In this document: piece by piece, positions 18,415-28,080 of the stretch
Numbering within the stretch: position 1 is the stretch's first letter
Layout: every line of letters begins with the position of its first letter
NCBI RefSeq assembly: GCF_001543105.1
Contig: NZ_CP014159.1
Location: 62,001 to 126,000 of the forward strand
Direction: 5' to 3'
Source of the DNA: Aerococcus christensenii
GTDB taxonomy: Bacteria; Bacillota; Bacilli; Lactobacillales; Aerococcaceae
Length of the DNA stretch: 64,000 bases
Translations under genes and position numbers: made by a program
The notes under the pieces: model-generated
The model's database searches: none
The model's input: the letters and a program-made list of their open reading frames with translations, nothing else
What the model was told of the DNA's origin: nothing

Positions 18415-18434
18415 CCACGAAAGGAGTTAAGTGA

Positions 18435-20369
18435 ATGATTACAAAAATGAGTATGGTTAACATTACCGGCCCACGTGATGACATCGACCGGATGTCTGAC
18501 CAATACTTAAGTCACTACGATATACATCTCGAAAACACACTCAAAGAGCTATCAGATATTCGTACCTTAAAGCCTTATACGAGTCCAGATCCCTATAAGC
18601 CTTTATCTCAAAGAATTGATGACTTGTTACAATTGAGTCCTACTGAACAAAATGCCGCAGCGATCGAACCACGTTCTTTAGACTTCGACTATATCAAACG
18701 TTTAGTAGAACAAGTTGAACATGATGTGAAGACAGAACAAGAAAAATTACAAAAAGTCAACCAAGAGATTACTCAATTAACAACAGATTTCAATAAGTAT
18801 GAACCTTTCGAAAAAATTGACTATCCTCTTGATGATATTCTCATTATGAAGAAGGTTAAATTCCGTTTTGGGCGCTTCACTCTTTTGAATTATCATAAAT
18901 ATAAAAAGTACATTAAAAATATGGTGCCTGCGATCTTTATTCCTTCTAAAGAAGTTGATGGCTACGTGTACGGAGCATACTTTACTTCTGCTCAAGATCG
19001 TCAACGTGTCGACGCTCTCTTCTTCTCTTTGAACTGGAAACGTCTCTATCTACCAGAAGAAAAAGGAACCTTCGTAGAGATCTTGAGTCGCTTCTCTGAA
19101 AAAATGGAAAAACTCAAAAAAGAACAAAAGCAACTCGAAACGACTCTTCGTCAAGCGGTACAACCAATTTCTAAAGAACTCTTAGAAGCAAAAGCGCGTT
19201 TAGCCCAACTCTCTAAAGCCTTTGGCGTAAGACGGTACGCTGCGATCACCCGTAATGAATTTGCAAAGAAAGAGACGCGCTATCTTTTAATTGGTTGGAT
19301 GGCAGAAATAGATGCTGCCCAACTCGTTGAGGAAATGAAAGACGATCCAAATGTAACCATCTATTTGGAAGATTATAATGATGGCAATAATATCGAGCCA
19401 CCTACAAAACTTAAAAACAATTTTTTTACAAAGCCTTTTCGCATGATCACTAAAATGTATGGAACCCCAAACTATGAAGAGTTTGATCCTACTCCTTTAG
19501 TCGCACTTACTTATTCTTTAATGTTCGGAGCGATGTTTGGTGATGTAGGACACGGACTCTTATTGATGATATTAGGGATCTTGGGCTACATTAAGAAAAA
19601 CCTTTCAGGGGCTAAAATGTTCGTACCTGTGGGAATTTCTTCTATGATCTTTGGTTTCCTTTACGGCAGTATCTTCGGATTAGAAGATGTTCTTCCTGCC
19701 ATCTGGTTAAAACCTAGCGAAGCCATGACAAGCGTTCCTTTCTTCGGAACCTTAAATTCAATTTTCATTGTTTCTGTGTGCTTTGGGATGTTCCTCATCT
19801 TATTAACGATGACCATGAACGTCTATATGCGTCTTAAAGAAGGCGAAAAATTAGAAGCTATTTTTGACAGAAACGGCGTGATGGGATTAATTTTCTATGG
19901 ATTACTCGTTATCACCCTTGTCCTCTATATGACTGGACATGCCATCCCTGCCTTCTCTTTAGTTCTATTGGTGATGCTAATCGCCCTTGCTTGCATTGGG
20001 TTTAAAGAAAAAATCATTCATCTCATTACGAAGAGTAAAGAAAAGAGCAGCGACGGTATTGTAATTCAATTGATCACTGTATTCTTTGAAGCTTTCGAAA
20101 CCCTTCTATCCTTTATCTCAAATACAATTTCTTTCGTCCGTGTGGGTGCTTTTGCGATCAGCCACGGCGTCATGATGGGGATTGTCTTGATGTTTGCTCA
20201 CTTAGAAGGTGGACATCCTAATTGGCTCGTCTTCATCCTCGGAAACCTATTTGTTACAGGGTTTGAAGGACTCGTTGTCTTTATTCAAGTCCTACGTCTT
20301 GAATTCTATGAACTTTTCAGCCACTTCTTCAAGGGAGACGGCATTGAATTTAAATCTATTTGGTCTTAA
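18435..20369 (+). CDS. ntpI: V-type ATPase membrane subunit a (NtpI)
   Basis: 644 aa. The N-terminal half is a soluble coiled-coil arm. The C-terminal half has about seven membrane helices starting near residue 350 (ALTYSLMFGAMFGDVGHG). The essential arginine region is visible as ISFVRVGAFAISHGVMM near 560-580, and VLRLEFYELFSHFF lies near the end. It forms the ion half-channels next to the c-ring. Confidence 0.95.
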   Translation: MITKMSMVNITGPRDDIDRMSDQYLSHYDIHLENTLKELSDIRTLKPYTSPDPYKPLSQRIDDLLQLSPTEQNAAAIEPRSLDFDYIKRLVEQVEHDVKTEQEKLQKVNQEITQLTTDFNKYEPFEKIDYPLDDILIMKKVKFRFGRFTLLNYHKYKKYIKNMVPAIFIPSKEVDGYVYGAYFTSAQDRQRVDALFFSLNWKRLYLPEEKGTFVEILSRFSEKMEKLKKEQKQLETTLRQAVQPISKELLEAKARLAQLSKAFGVRRYAAITRNEFAKKETRYLLIGWMAEIDAAQLVEEMKDDPNVTIYLEDYNDGNNIEPPTKLKNNFFTKPFRMITKMYGTPNYEEFDPTPLVALTYSLMFGAMFGDVGHGLLLMILGILGYIKKNLSGAKMFVPVGISSMIFGFLYGSIFGLEDVLPAIWLKPSEAMTSVPFFGTLNSIFIVSVCFGMFLILLTMTMNVYMRLKEGEKLEAIFDRNGVMGLIFYGLLVITLVLYMTGHAIPAFSLVLLVMLIALACIGFKEKIIHLITKSKEKSSDGIVIQLITVFFEAFETLLSFISNTISFVRVGAFAISHGVMMGIVLMFAHLEGGHPNWLVFILGNLFVTGFEGLVVFIQVLRLEFYELFSHFFKGDGIEFKSIWS

Positions 20370-20422
20370 CGGACCCAATGAACAATCATTTTAATCGTCT
20401 ATAAAAAAGGAGAGTATTTTAC

Positions 20423-20869
20423 ATGTCTATTTCTACTTTACTTAAATTAACCATCGCTTTAACTTTTATCCTTGGCTTCGTTCTTCCTGCTGGCTACTAT
20501 TTCTTTGGTCAAGCTGGTCGTGAACGTTACAAGAAAACTTTAGCTTTTAATATTTTCACCGTTGTTTGTGGTATCGCAATTGCTTTAATTCTCGCTTATC
20601 ATCCTGAAGTTGCCTACGCTGCTGGTCAAGAAGCTGGTAAAAACGTTGATGGCTTAGCAAAAGGTTTAGGCTTTATTGGAGCCGCTCTTTCTACTGGTCT
20701 CTCCTGTGTAGGTGCCGGGATCGCCGTTTCTAACTCCGCTTCCGCTGCTTTAGGTGCTATTAGCGAAGATGACTCCATCTTTGGTCGTTCTTTAATTTTC
20801 GTTGGGTTAGCTGAAGGGATTTCCCTATTCGGTTTAATCGTTTCCTTCTCTATCTTGGGGCAACTCTAA
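20423..20869 (+). CDS. ntpK: V-type ATPase c-ring subunit (NtpK)
   Basis: 148 aa, four hydrophobic segments (about 5-28, 40-58, 81-111, 121-146). Only the second hairpin looks like a proteolipid repeat: GAGIAVSNSASAALGA, then GLAEGISLFGLIV with the ion-binding Glu at 131. The first hairpin has no carboxylate or Gly-rich motif, unlike the duplicated c subunit of E. hirae. The residues that bind Na+ in NtpK are not obvious, so the coupling ion is open. It overlaps the next gene by 1 bp. Confidence 0.9.
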   Translation: MSISTLLKLTIALTFILGFVLPAGYYFFGQAGRERYKKTLAFNIFTVVCGIAIALILAYHPEVAYAAGQEAGKNVDGLAKGLGFIGAALSTGLSCVGAGIAVSNSASAALGAISEDDSIFGRSLIFVGLAEGISLFGLIVSFSILGQL

Positions 20870-21177
20870 TGAAAGAATATATCATTAGTGATAACATCCA
20901 AGCTTTAACTGGCATGCAGTTAGTAGGCGTGGATGGGGTCTTAATTGACGAAGAGACCAAATTTGAGGATGCTTTTCGTGCTGTTCTCGCTGATGATACG
21001 ATTGGTGTTTTGATGATTTCTCCTCAACTCATTGCTAGCCATCAGAAACAAGTTGATGATGTGCGATTCAATCGTTCCAAACCTTTAATTGTTGAAATTC
21101 AAGGGCCTGCCGAGTATGCACACTCTCAAAGTTCCATCCAATCGACCATACAAAGTGCCATTGGCATATCGATTTAG
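20869..21177 (+). CDS. ntpG: V-type ATPase subunit F (NtpG)
   Basis: 102 aa, the usual size of the central-stalk F subunit. The Rossmann-like pattern is visible: a helix-strand start, DTIGVLMISPQLIASH in the middle, then KPLIVEIQGP near the end. It associates with subunit D in the rotor. The ATG overlaps the ntpK stop. Confidence 0.9.
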   Translation: MKEYIISDNIQALTGMQLVGVDGVLIDEETKFEDAFRAVLADDTIGVLMISPQLIASHQKQVDDVRFNRSKPLIVEIQGPAEYAHSQSSIQSTIQSAIGISI

Positions 21178-21188
21178 AGGAGGTTACT

Positions 21189-21767
21189 ATGAAACTCGAT
21201 GAAAAATTAACTTATTTTGACGATCAAGTCAAATCGCAAACTCAAGAAGAAATTGACCAAGAAATTGAGCAATATCGCCAAACTTTGGAAGAAGATTTGG
21301 CTAATTACAAAAAACAAACGGATGAGAATCTCGCTAAACGCTTAGAAACTGAAAAAGAAGCTATTCGCAGGGAAAGTAATAAGATTCTCTCTCAAATGCA
21401 AATTAGTCAACAAAAAGACTTATTCTTAAACGAAGAAAAAATGAAAAGTACCCTCTTCCAAGCTTTTGAAAAAGAAATCGAAAACTATAAGAACACCGAT
21501 CAATATGTCGATCAACTTCTCGCAATGATCAAAAAAATCCAATCTTTTGCGAAGAATGAAACTTATGATCTCTATATTGATCGCAGTGATGCCCATCTTA
21601 AAGACCAATTGGCTCAACGGGTCAATCATCCCGTTAGTCTCTCTGACCGTGACTTTATTGGAGGAATAAGAGGCGTTTTAAGAGAACGCCAAATTCTCTT
21701 CGACTATTCCTTCTCTAGCCTCTTAGATCAGATGCAAGAAGATTTCGTCATAAAGGGGGCACTATAA
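21189..21767 (+). CDS. ntpE: V-type ATPase stalk subunit E (NtpE)
   Basis: 192 aa. The N-terminal 100 residues are a long charged helix (Gln/Glu/Lys-rich). The C-terminal globular domain carries the family motif FIGGIRGVLRERQILFDYSF. With the first-gene product it forms the peripheral stalk. It starts behind an AGGAGG site 11 bp after ntpG. Confidence 0.9.
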   Translation: MKLDEKLTYFDDQVKSQTQEEIDQEIEQYRQTLEEDLANYKKQTDENLAKRLETEKEAIRRESNKILSQMQISQQKDLFLNEEKMKSTLFQAFEKEIENYKNTDQYVDQLLAMIKKIQSFAKNETYDLYIDRSDAHLKDQLAQRVNHPVSLSDRDFIGGIRGVLRERQILFDYSFSSLLDQMQEDFVIKGAL

Positions 21768-21771
21768 ATTC

Positions 21772-23538
21772 ATGGAAGTTACAGAAAAAATTTATGCGAT
21801 TAATGGGCCGATCGTTACCGTTCAAGGGCCTACTGAATTCTCCATGCAAGAACTTGTCCACGTCGGACATTCCCAATTAATCGGAGAAGTTATTCGGATC
21901 GACGAATCCAAAACTACTATCCAAGTCTATGAAGAAACTGCAGGCTTGAAACCTGGAGAGCCTATCGTAGGGTCTGGTTCCGCTATGTCCGTTGAATTAG
22001 GACCTGGTTTGCTCAATAATATCTTCGATGGAATCGAACGTCCCCTAGAAGAAATTGCCAAACAATCTGGATTCTATATTCAAAAAGGCGTCAATGTTCA
22101 CTCCTTAGATCGCACCAAGAAATGGAAAGTTCAACCTAAAGTGAACCTAGATGATCAAGTCTCTGGTGGAGACATCATTGCAGAAATTCCAGAATCTGCA
22201 GCGATTACTCATAAAGTCATGGTTCCTCCAGAAGTTGTTGGACAAGTCGTTAAGATTGTTGAACCTGGTGAATACACGATTGAAGACACCTTAGCAGAAA
22301 TTCGTCTCTTCAATGGCGACATTTATCCTATTAAAGCTTACCAAAAATGGCCAATTCGGACTCCTCGTCCTGTGGCTAAACGGCTAGAATCTACTACCCC
22401 ACTTCTCACTGGACAAAGAATTATCGACACCGTTTTTCCGATTGCTAAAGGCGGAACGGCCGCTATCCCTGGGGGATTTGGGACTGGAAAAACAACCATG
22501 CAACACCAAATCGCCAAATTTGCGGATGCAGATGTGATCGTCTATATCGGATGTGGTGAACGTGGAAATGAAATGACCGAAGTTTTGGAAGACTTTTCAA
22601 AATTGATCGACCCTCGTTCCCAAGCGCCCCTTATGGAGAGAACGGTTTTGATCGCTAACACCTCCAACATGCCTGTGGCTGCTCGTGAGGCTTCTATCTA
22701 TACTGGTTTAACCATTGCAGAATACTACCGCGATATGGGGTATGATGTAGCGATCATGGCGGATTCCACCTCCCGTTGGGCAGAAGCCTTACGTGAGCTC
22801 TCTGGACGTTTGGAAGAAATGCCAGCCGAAGAAGGTTATCCAGCTTACCTCGCTAGCCGAATTGCTACTTTCTATGAACGGGCTGGAGATATGGAAACCC
22901 TCAACCACTCTTCGGGTTCTGTTTCTATTATCGGTGCCGTTTCTCCTCAAGGGGGCGACTTCTCAGAACCTGTTACCCAAAATACCAAACGTTTTGTTCG
23001 CTGCTTCTGGGGACTCGATGCCAACTTAGCGCACGCTCGTCACTATCCTGCGATTAACTGGATGAATTCTTATAGCCAATATGTCGATGACCTTTCTTCA
23101 TGGTACAATAAGAACGTTTCTCCAGAATTCGTGGAAAATCGTGCAGAAATGATGGCCATCCTTCATGAAGAAGATGAATTAAACGAAATCGTTAAGTTGA
23201 TTGGTTCAGACATCTTACCTGATAATCAAAAACTTACCCTTCAAACCGCTCGTGTCCTTCGTTTAGGATTCTTACAACAGAATACCTTCCATGCGATTGA
23301 CCAAGCGATTCCAATGGCTAAGCAAGCCAAAATGTTAGATGTCATCCTCTATCTTCACCATCGGATGCAACAACTTGTTCAATGGGGAATGCCGATGTCT
23401 TACCTCAGCCAATCAGACATCTTCAACCGGTTAATTACCATGAAATTTGATATTCCAAATGATGACCTCAAAGTGTTTGATGACTACTACAAAGCTATCG
23501 ATCAATTCTATGATAAAGCCATGCAAGAAAACGGATAA
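21772..23538 (+). CDS. ntpA: V-type ATPase catalytic subunit A (NtpA)
   Basis: 588 aa, normal length. Catalytic subunit with Walker [10 protein letters not shown] near 233, the catalytic region [13 protein letters not shown], the V-specific bulge domain before the P-loop, and [13 protein letters not shown]. It hydrolyses or makes ATP in the A3B3 head. Codon use and GC are slightly richer than the flanks, as expected for a highly expressed gene. Confidence 0.97.
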   Translation: MEVTEKIYAINGPIVTVQGPTEFSMQELVHVGHSQLIGEVIRIDESKTTIQVYEETAGLKPGEPIVGSGSAMSVELGPGLLNNIFDGIERPLEEIAKQSGFYIQKGVNVHSLDRTKKWKVQPKVNLDDQVSGGDIIAEIPESAAITHKVMVPPEVVGQVVKIVEPGEYTIEDTLAEIRLFNGDIYPIKAYQKWPIRTPRPVAKRLESTTPLLTGQRIIDTVFPIAKGGTAAIPGGFGTGKTTMQHQIAKFADADVIVYIGCGERGNEMTEVLEDFSKLIDPRSQAPLMERTVLIANTSNMPVAAREASIYTGLTIAEYYRDMGYDVAIMADSTSRWAEALRELSGRLEEMPAEEGYPAYLASRIATFYERAGDMETLNHSSGSVSIIGAVSPQGGDFSEPVTQNTKRFVRCFWGLDANLAHARHYPAINWMNSYSQYVDDLSSWYNKNVSPEFVENRAEMMAILHEEDELNEIVKLIGSDILPDNQKLTLQTARVLRLGFLQQNTFHAIDQAIPMAKQAKMLDVILYLHHRMQQLVQWGMPMSYLSQSDIFNRLITMKFDIPNDDLKVFDDYYKAIDQFYDKAMQENG

Positions 23539-23551
23539 GGGGGAAAAAAGA

Positions 23552-24982
23552 ATGGCAATTGAATATTTAGGTTTAAATTCTATTGAAGGTCCCCTTGTCG
23601 TGGTAGATGGGGTTCGTGGAGCCGCTTATGGTGACATTGTCCGCTTCCGTACCAATCGGACCCATCACAAGGTTGGACAAATTATCTCCATTGAAGGGGA
23701 ACATGCCCTCATTCAAGTGTTCGATTCCACCACAGGAATGTCTCTAGAAAATACCCACACCACTTTCACAGGAAAAGGAATGGAAATTGCTCTAGGGCCT
23801 GACATTCTTGGAAGAACCTTTAACGGATTAGGCAAACCTCTCGATGGTTTAGGAACTATCCATGCGGAAGTGAGTCGTGATGTCAACGGCGCTCCTCTTA
23901 ACCCTGTTTCTCGGATTTACCCAAGAGACTACATTGAAACAGGATTCTCCGCTATTGACGGTTTAACCACCCTCATTCGTGGTCAAAAACTTCCTATCTT
24001 CTCAGGAGATGGGATGCCCCACAACGAACTCGCTGCCCAAATCGCTAAACAAGCCAAACTAGGTGACGGCGTAGACGGCGAATTTGCGGTTGTCTTTGCT
24101 GCAATGGGAGTTAAACACGATGTGGCGGATTACTTCCGTCGTTCTTTCGAAGAATCAGGAGCAATGAAACACGTCACGATGTTCGTGAATACTGCGGATG
24201 ATCCCGTTATGGAACGTTTGATCACCCCTCGTATGGCACTCACCACTGCTGAATACCTCGCTTATGACCTCGGCAAGCATGTCTTAGTCATCCTTACCGA
24301 TATGACTTCCTTCTGTGAAGCCTTACGTGAAGTTTCCAACGCCAAACAAGAAATTCCTTCCCGTAAAGGTTACCCTGGCTACCTCTATTCCGAACTCGCT
24401 ACTATTTACGAACGGGCAGGTATCGTCAAAGGAAAATCTGGTTCTGTGACCCAGATTCCTATCCTTACGATGCCTAACGATGATATTACCCACCCTATTC
24501 CAGACTTAACTGGGTACATTACTGAAGGACAAATCGTTCTTGATCGAAGCGTAGCAGGTAAAAACATCTATCCACCAATCAACGTGCTTCCTTCTCTCTC
24601 TCGTTTGATGAAAGACGGTATTGGGGAAGGCTTCACACGTGAAGATCACGAAGACGTTGCCAACCAATTATTCGCCGCTTATTCTTCCGCTATTGATGCG
24701 AGAAGTTTAGCCTCAGTTATTGGGGAAGAAGAGCTCTCTGATCTTGATAAGAAATACCTCGCCTTTGGTCAATCCTTCGAAAAAGAATTCGTTGGCCAAA
24801 AAGCAGACGAAACCCGGACGATTCAAGATACCCTCAATCTCGGTTGGGACTTGTTAAGACAATTTCCTAAAACAGAACTTAACCGGATCGATTCCAAATA
24901 CTTGGATAAATACTATGACAACCTCACCTATTCCTACCATACTCCTCTTAAAGAAGGGACTCTTGAGGAAGGTGAAAGGTAA
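23552..24982 (+). CDS. ntpB: V-type ATPase regulatory subunit B (NtpB)
   Basis: 476 aa from the ATG at 23552, which has an AAGGGGG site; a longer frame extends back into ntpA but has no such site. Non-catalytic nucleotide-binding subunit: no classical P-loop, [27 protein letters not shown] in its place, and [21 protein letters not shown]. Its start follows ntpA closely; the stop overlaps the next start. Confidence 0.96.
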   Translation: MAIEYLGLNSIEGPLVVVDGVRGAAYGDIVRFRTNRTHHKVGQIISIEGEHALIQVFDSTTGMSLENTHTTFTGKGMEIALGPDILGRTFNGLGKPLDGLGTIHAEVSRDVNGAPLNPVSRIYPRDYIETGFSAIDGLTTLIRGQKLPIFSGDGMPHNELAAQIAKQAKLGDGVDGEFAVVFAAMGVKHDVADYFRRSFEESGAMKHVTMFVNTADDPVMERLITPRMALTTAEYLAYDLGKHVLVILTDMTSFCEALREVSNAKQEIPSRKGYPGYLYSELATIYERAGIVKGKSGSVTQIPILTMPNDDITHPIPDLTGYITEGQIVLDRSVAGKNIYPPINVLPSLSRLMKDGIGEGFTREDHEDVANQLFAAYSSAIDARSLASVIGEEELSDLDKKYLAFGQSFEKEFVGQKADETRTIQDTLNLGWDLLRQFPKTELNRIDSKYLDKYYDNLTYSYHTPLKEGTLEEGER

Positions 24983-25641
24983 TGGAAGTCAATCATACTC
25001 CTACCAAAGGGAACTTGATGCAAATTGAAAAGACCCTCCGTCTTTCCAAAAATGGTCATGAATTAATGGACCGTAAACGGATGATTCTCATGAACGAAAT
25101 CATGGCATTAGTTCAAAAATCACGTCAAGTTCAAACAGATCTCAAAGAAGCTTACGACAAAGCCTATCAGCTCCTCGCAGCTGCTCAAAGAGAAATCGGC
25201 CTACACACTATTGCAGAATGGGCACAAGACGTTCCTGTGAGCGATCAACTCACCATTCACGTGCGTAGTATCATGGGAAGCGAAGTCCCTGACCTTCATT
25301 ACGAAAAACAAAAAATGACGCCGTCCTACTCTTTTGCTAAGACAGCAGTAGAAATGGACCGCGCACGGATGGCTTTTGAAGAAGTCAAGCAACTTCAAAT
25401 TCAATTAGCACAAATTGAAAATGCCGCCTATCGACTCGCTTTCAATATTCAAAAAACGCAAAAACGGGTTAACGCCTTACAAAACATTACTATTCCTCAA
25501 CTTCAAGCAGCCCAAGGAGAGATCGCCTCTGCGCTTGAAGAAAAGGAAAGAGAAGAGTTTACTCGCTTGAAAGTCGTTAAACGTATTTTAAATGCTAAAA
25601 ATGAAGCTCAAAAAGCACGTATGCAAGCTGAAAATGCGTAA
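24982..25641 (+). CDS. ntpD: V-type ATPase rotor subunit D (NtpD)
   Basis: 219 aa. Central-stalk coiled coil with the family start HTPTKGNLMQIEKTLRLS and a C-terminal helix with RVNALQNITIPQL. It rotates inside the A3B3 head. Last gene of the operon; the E. hirae ntpH and ntpJ equivalents are absent. A terminator follows after 9 bp. Confidence 0.94.
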   Translation: MEVNHTPTKGNLMQIEKTLRLSKNGHELMDRKRMILMNEIMALVQKSRQVQTDLKEAYDKAYQLLAAAQREIGLHTIAEWAQDVPVSDQLTIHVRSIMGSEVPDLHYEKQKMTPSYSFAKTAVEMDRARMAFEEVKQLQIQLAQIENAAYRLAFNIQKTQKRVNALQNITIPQLQAAQGEIASALEEKEREEFTRLKVVKRILNAKNEAQKARMQAENA

Positions 25642-25649
25642 ACTCTACA

Positions 25650-25689
25650 AAAAAACCGCCTATCTAAAAAAGACAGGCGGTTTTCTTTT
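25650..25689 (+). terminator. Terminator of the V-ATPase operon
   Basis: AAAACCGCCTATCT-AAAAA-AGACAGGCGGTTTT (one mismatch), followed by a CTTTT tail. A strong GC stem with a U-tract. Confidence 0.92.
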
Positions 25690-25797
25690 AAGAACATGCT
25701 CTTTTTATCCTTTCTCCTTTTTCAAAAAAGACTAGCTTTTAAAAGAGAGAATCACTATAATAAAACATAATTTATGACTTAGTAAGGAGTGATTCCA

Positions 25798-26352
25798 TTG
25801 AATCGTAACCATTTGTTTCCTTTAGTTGCTACAGCCTTATACGCTGCCATAATTATTTTAGCGATTACCTTTATTCATATTCCGATGCCTTCCGCACTCT
25901 CTAAGAGCTTTGTCCATCCTGGGAATGCTCTCGTTGTTCTCGGCTTACTCCTCCTTGGAGAAAAGAACGGGACTTTTGCAGCTGTCATTGGACTTTTTCT
26001 CTATGATACTCTTAATGGTTATGCTGCCTCTGCCCCTTTTACTGTTCTTGAAAATCTCATCGTCTTGCTCATAGTAAGTCTTCTCTACCGCAAAGTTTAT
26101 CATTCAAAATTAACCCTTGGGCGTCTCAGTTTTATTGGAAGTCTAGCAGGCTTAACCAAAGTCATCGTGATTTTTATCAAGTACACCCTCCGTCAATACC
26201 TTCTCGGAAACTCCTTGTTTGCTTCCTTAGCCATCGCAGCAACCGGAATGCCAGCTAGCCTGTTCACAGCGATCGTTACTGGTCTTCTCGTAACCACTCT
26301 CTACTTTCCAATGAAGAAAATCTTTGATCGCTATCAACTCACCCAAAATTAA
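25798..26352 (+). CDS. ECF transporter S component, riboflavin-type family
   Basis: 184 aa from a TTG at 25798, chosen because the AAGGAG site lies 8 bp upstream and covers the alternative GTG at 25789. Five or six membrane helices. The segment around SKSFVHPGNALVVLG and the GYAASAPFTVLENLIV region fit the ECF-ribofla_trS family, whose members bind vitamins or precursors and plug into a shared EcfT/EcfA module (not in this window). The substrate cannot be told from sequence. A TATAAT lies at 25756-25761. No riboswitch is seen in the short leader. Confidence 0.75.
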   Translation: MNRNHLFPLVATALYAAIIILAITFIHIPMPSALSKSFVHPGNALVVLGLLLLGEKNGTFAAVIGLFLYDTLNGYAASAPFTVLENLIVLLIVSLLYRKVYHSKLTLGRLSFIGSLAGLTKVIVIFIKYTLRQYLLGNSLFASLAIAATGMPASLFTAIVTGLLVTTLYFPMKKIFDRYQLTQN

Positions 26353-26362
26353 GCCTAAAAAA

Positions 26363-26405
26363 TCCGCTATCCCTAAAATTTAACTAGAGATAGCGGACGT
26401 TTTTT
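26363..26405 (+). terminator. Terminator after the ECF gene (left copy of the flanking repeat)
   Basis: TCCGCTATC pairs with GATAGCGGA across a 17-nt loop, followed by CGTTTTTT. The 3' half of this hairpin is repeated at 35199-35226. Confidence 0.85.
26378..26405. repeat. 28-bp direct repeat, left copy
   Basis: An identical 28-bp copy lies at 35199-35226. This copy covers the loop, the right stem arm and the T-tract of the ECF gene terminator. The two copies bound an 8.8-kb accessory block. See the findings. Confidence 0.9.
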
Positions 26406-26413
26406 AGGTGAAA

Positions 26414-27130
26414 TTATTTTTGCCCATAATAGGCATTTTTACCATGTTTTCGGTAATAATGTTTATCCAAATAATGTTGCGGGATAGGCTCGCCAGCTTG
26501 TCGCCTTAAATTTTCTGTTCGTTCTGCCATCTCACAAACTGTTTCAATGACTTTCCCAACTTCTACAGATTTCATTGCACTATTTCCCCAAGAAAAAGTC
26601 CCATGATTTCTAACCAAAACGCCCGGTACGGCTATTGGATCAATCTTGCGGTCACGGAATGTCTCTACAATGACTTTTCCCGTATTTTCCTCATAGGCTT
26701 CTTCCACTTCTTCTTGTGTTAAATCACGCGTACAGGGAATGCACCCATAAAAATTATCCGCATGCGTGGTCCCATAAACCGGAACGTCACGTCCTGCTTG
26801 TGCCCATGCTACCCCTTGAACACTATGTGTATGCGTAATTCCTATAATTTCTGGAAATTCTCTAAATAAAACCACATCCGTAGGGAGATCTGAAGACGGC
26901 CTTAAACTTTCTTTTTCTAGAACGTTCCCTTCTAAATCTGTCACGACCATATCTTCAGGTGTCATGGTTTCATAAGGGACCCCTGAGGGTTTAATCACAA
27001 TCACACCGATCTCTCGATTTACTTCTGCGACATTTCCCCAAGTCAGCGTGACTAAGCCATACTCTGGCAATTTTAAATTAGCTGCACAGACTCTTTCCTT
27101 CATCTCACGAATCATTTCTTCTTTAGACAT
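26414..27130 (-). CDS. ulaF: L-ribulose-5-phosphate 4-epimerase (UlaF/AraD type)
   Basis: 238 aa class II aldolase-family epimerase that converts L-ribulose 5-phosphate to D-xylulose 5-phosphate. Zn ligands are visible in ITHTHSVQGVAWA and in the later VRNHGTFSWG; the conserved TTHADNFYGCIPCTR segment is present. The neighbouring epimerase and decarboxylase genes make this the last step of an L-ascorbate/3-keto-gulonate type pathway. It overlaps ulaE by 8 bp. It sits right at the repeat boundary. Confidence 0.92.
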   Translation of the reverse strand: MSKEEMIREMKERVCAANLKLPEYGLVTLTWGNVAEVNREIGVIVIKPSGVPYETMTPEDMVVTDLEGNVLEKESLRPSSDLPTDVVLFREFPEIIGITHTHSVQGVAWAQAGRDVPVYGTTHADNFYGCIPCTRDLTQEEVEEAYEENTGKVIVETFRDRKIDPIAVPGVLVRNHGTFSWGNSAMKSVEVGKVIETVCEMAERTENLRRQAGEPIPQHYLDKHYYRKHGKNAYYGQK

Positions 27131-27980
27131 GGAAGCCCGCCTCTCTCATAAATGGTAAGACATAATCTTTTGCTTTTTGAATTTCTTCTTCTGGATGCTC
27201 TGAAGTTTCTGACCACATCTCAATCATAAAAGTTCCGTTATAATTCAATCGTTTTAAGGTCTTAAAACAGCCTAAAAAGTCAACATCTCCTGCCCCAAAA
27301 CGGACTTCTTTAAATTTACCTGGGAAGTTTTCTGTGACATTTAAAGTGTCCTTGACATGACAGGCCACAATTTCATCAATGCCTAGTTCGAGCTCGGCAC
27401 CGACGTCATTGCCTGACCAAGCGGATATATTCCCTAAATCCGGATAGACTTGCAGCCATGGAGAGTGGATGGTGCGTTTAATGGCATTGAATTTCGTAAT
27501 CGAATTAATAAAGGGATCATCCATAATCTCAATAGACAACATCACTTGTTTTTCAGCTGCCATATGTACAGCTTTTTGTAAATTTTCCATAAAATAAGCG
27601 CGTGAAGTCAGTGTTTTTTCTTCATAATAAACATCGTATCCTGCCAACTGGATATTTCTAACCCCTAAATCAACTGCCAAATCAATCGCTTTTTGCATCA
27701 TATCTAAAGCTTTTTCTCGTTTTTTAGGGTCTGCGGATCCAAAAGGATAACGTCGATGGCCACTCAAACATATCGAAAAGATGCGAAGACCACTTTCATA
27801 CATCGCTTCGACTACTTCTCGCCGTTCTTCCTTCGTCCACTCTAATCGCGCAAGACGTTCATCCGTCTCATCAATGGACATTTCCACAAAATCAAAGCCT
27901 AATTTTTTTGCCATTTGTAACCGTTGTAACCAGGTAATGCCTTTAGGAAGTGCTTTTTCATAAATACCTAAACTGACCAA
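27123..27980 (-). CDS. ulaE: L-ribulose-5-phosphate 3-epimerase (UlaE type)
   Basis: 285 aa TIM-barrel sugar-phosphate epimerase (AP-endonuclease-2/xylose isomerase-like fold). N-terminal LGIYEKALPKGITW and SICLSGHRRYPFGS are typical of UlaE/SgaU; metal-binding Glu/Asp/His are in IEIMDDPFIN, VYPDLGNISAW and CHVKDT. It converts L-xylulose 5-phosphate to L-ribulose 5-phosphate. A hairpin with a T-rich tail (28028-28057) lies between it and ulaD and may attenuate read-through. Confidence 0.92.
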   Translation of the reverse strand: MVSLGIYEKALPKGITWLQRLQMAKKLGFDFVEMSIDETDERLARLEWTKEERREVVEAMYESGLRIFSICLSGHRRYPFGSADPKKREKALDMMQKAIDLAVDLGVRNIQLAGYDVYYEEKTLTSRAYFMENLQKAVHMAAEKQVMLSIEIMDDPFINSITKFNAIKRTIHSPWLQVYPDLGNISAWSGNDVGAELELGIDEIVACHVKDTLNVTENFPGKFKEVRFGAGDVDFLGCFKTLKRLNYNGTFMIEMWSETSEHPEEEIQKAKDYVLPFMREAGFHV

Positions 27981-28017
27981 AATAATTCCTCCTTATTACT
28001 GGGTGCCCTTCTTCTTA

Positions 28018-28057
28018 ATAAAAGAAATTCAGCGATTCTGGGGAGCCGACCGCTGAA
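28018..28057 (-). terminator. Possible attenuating hairpin between ulaD and ulaE
   Basis: On the minus strand TTCAGCG and CGCTGAA pair across a 16-nt GC-rich loop and are followed by TTTCTTTT. It lies inside the operon, so it may lower rather than stop downstream expression, or protect an mRNA 3' end. Confidence 0.5.
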
Positions 28058-28080
28058 CTGTTCAACTTATCTGCAGTCTA

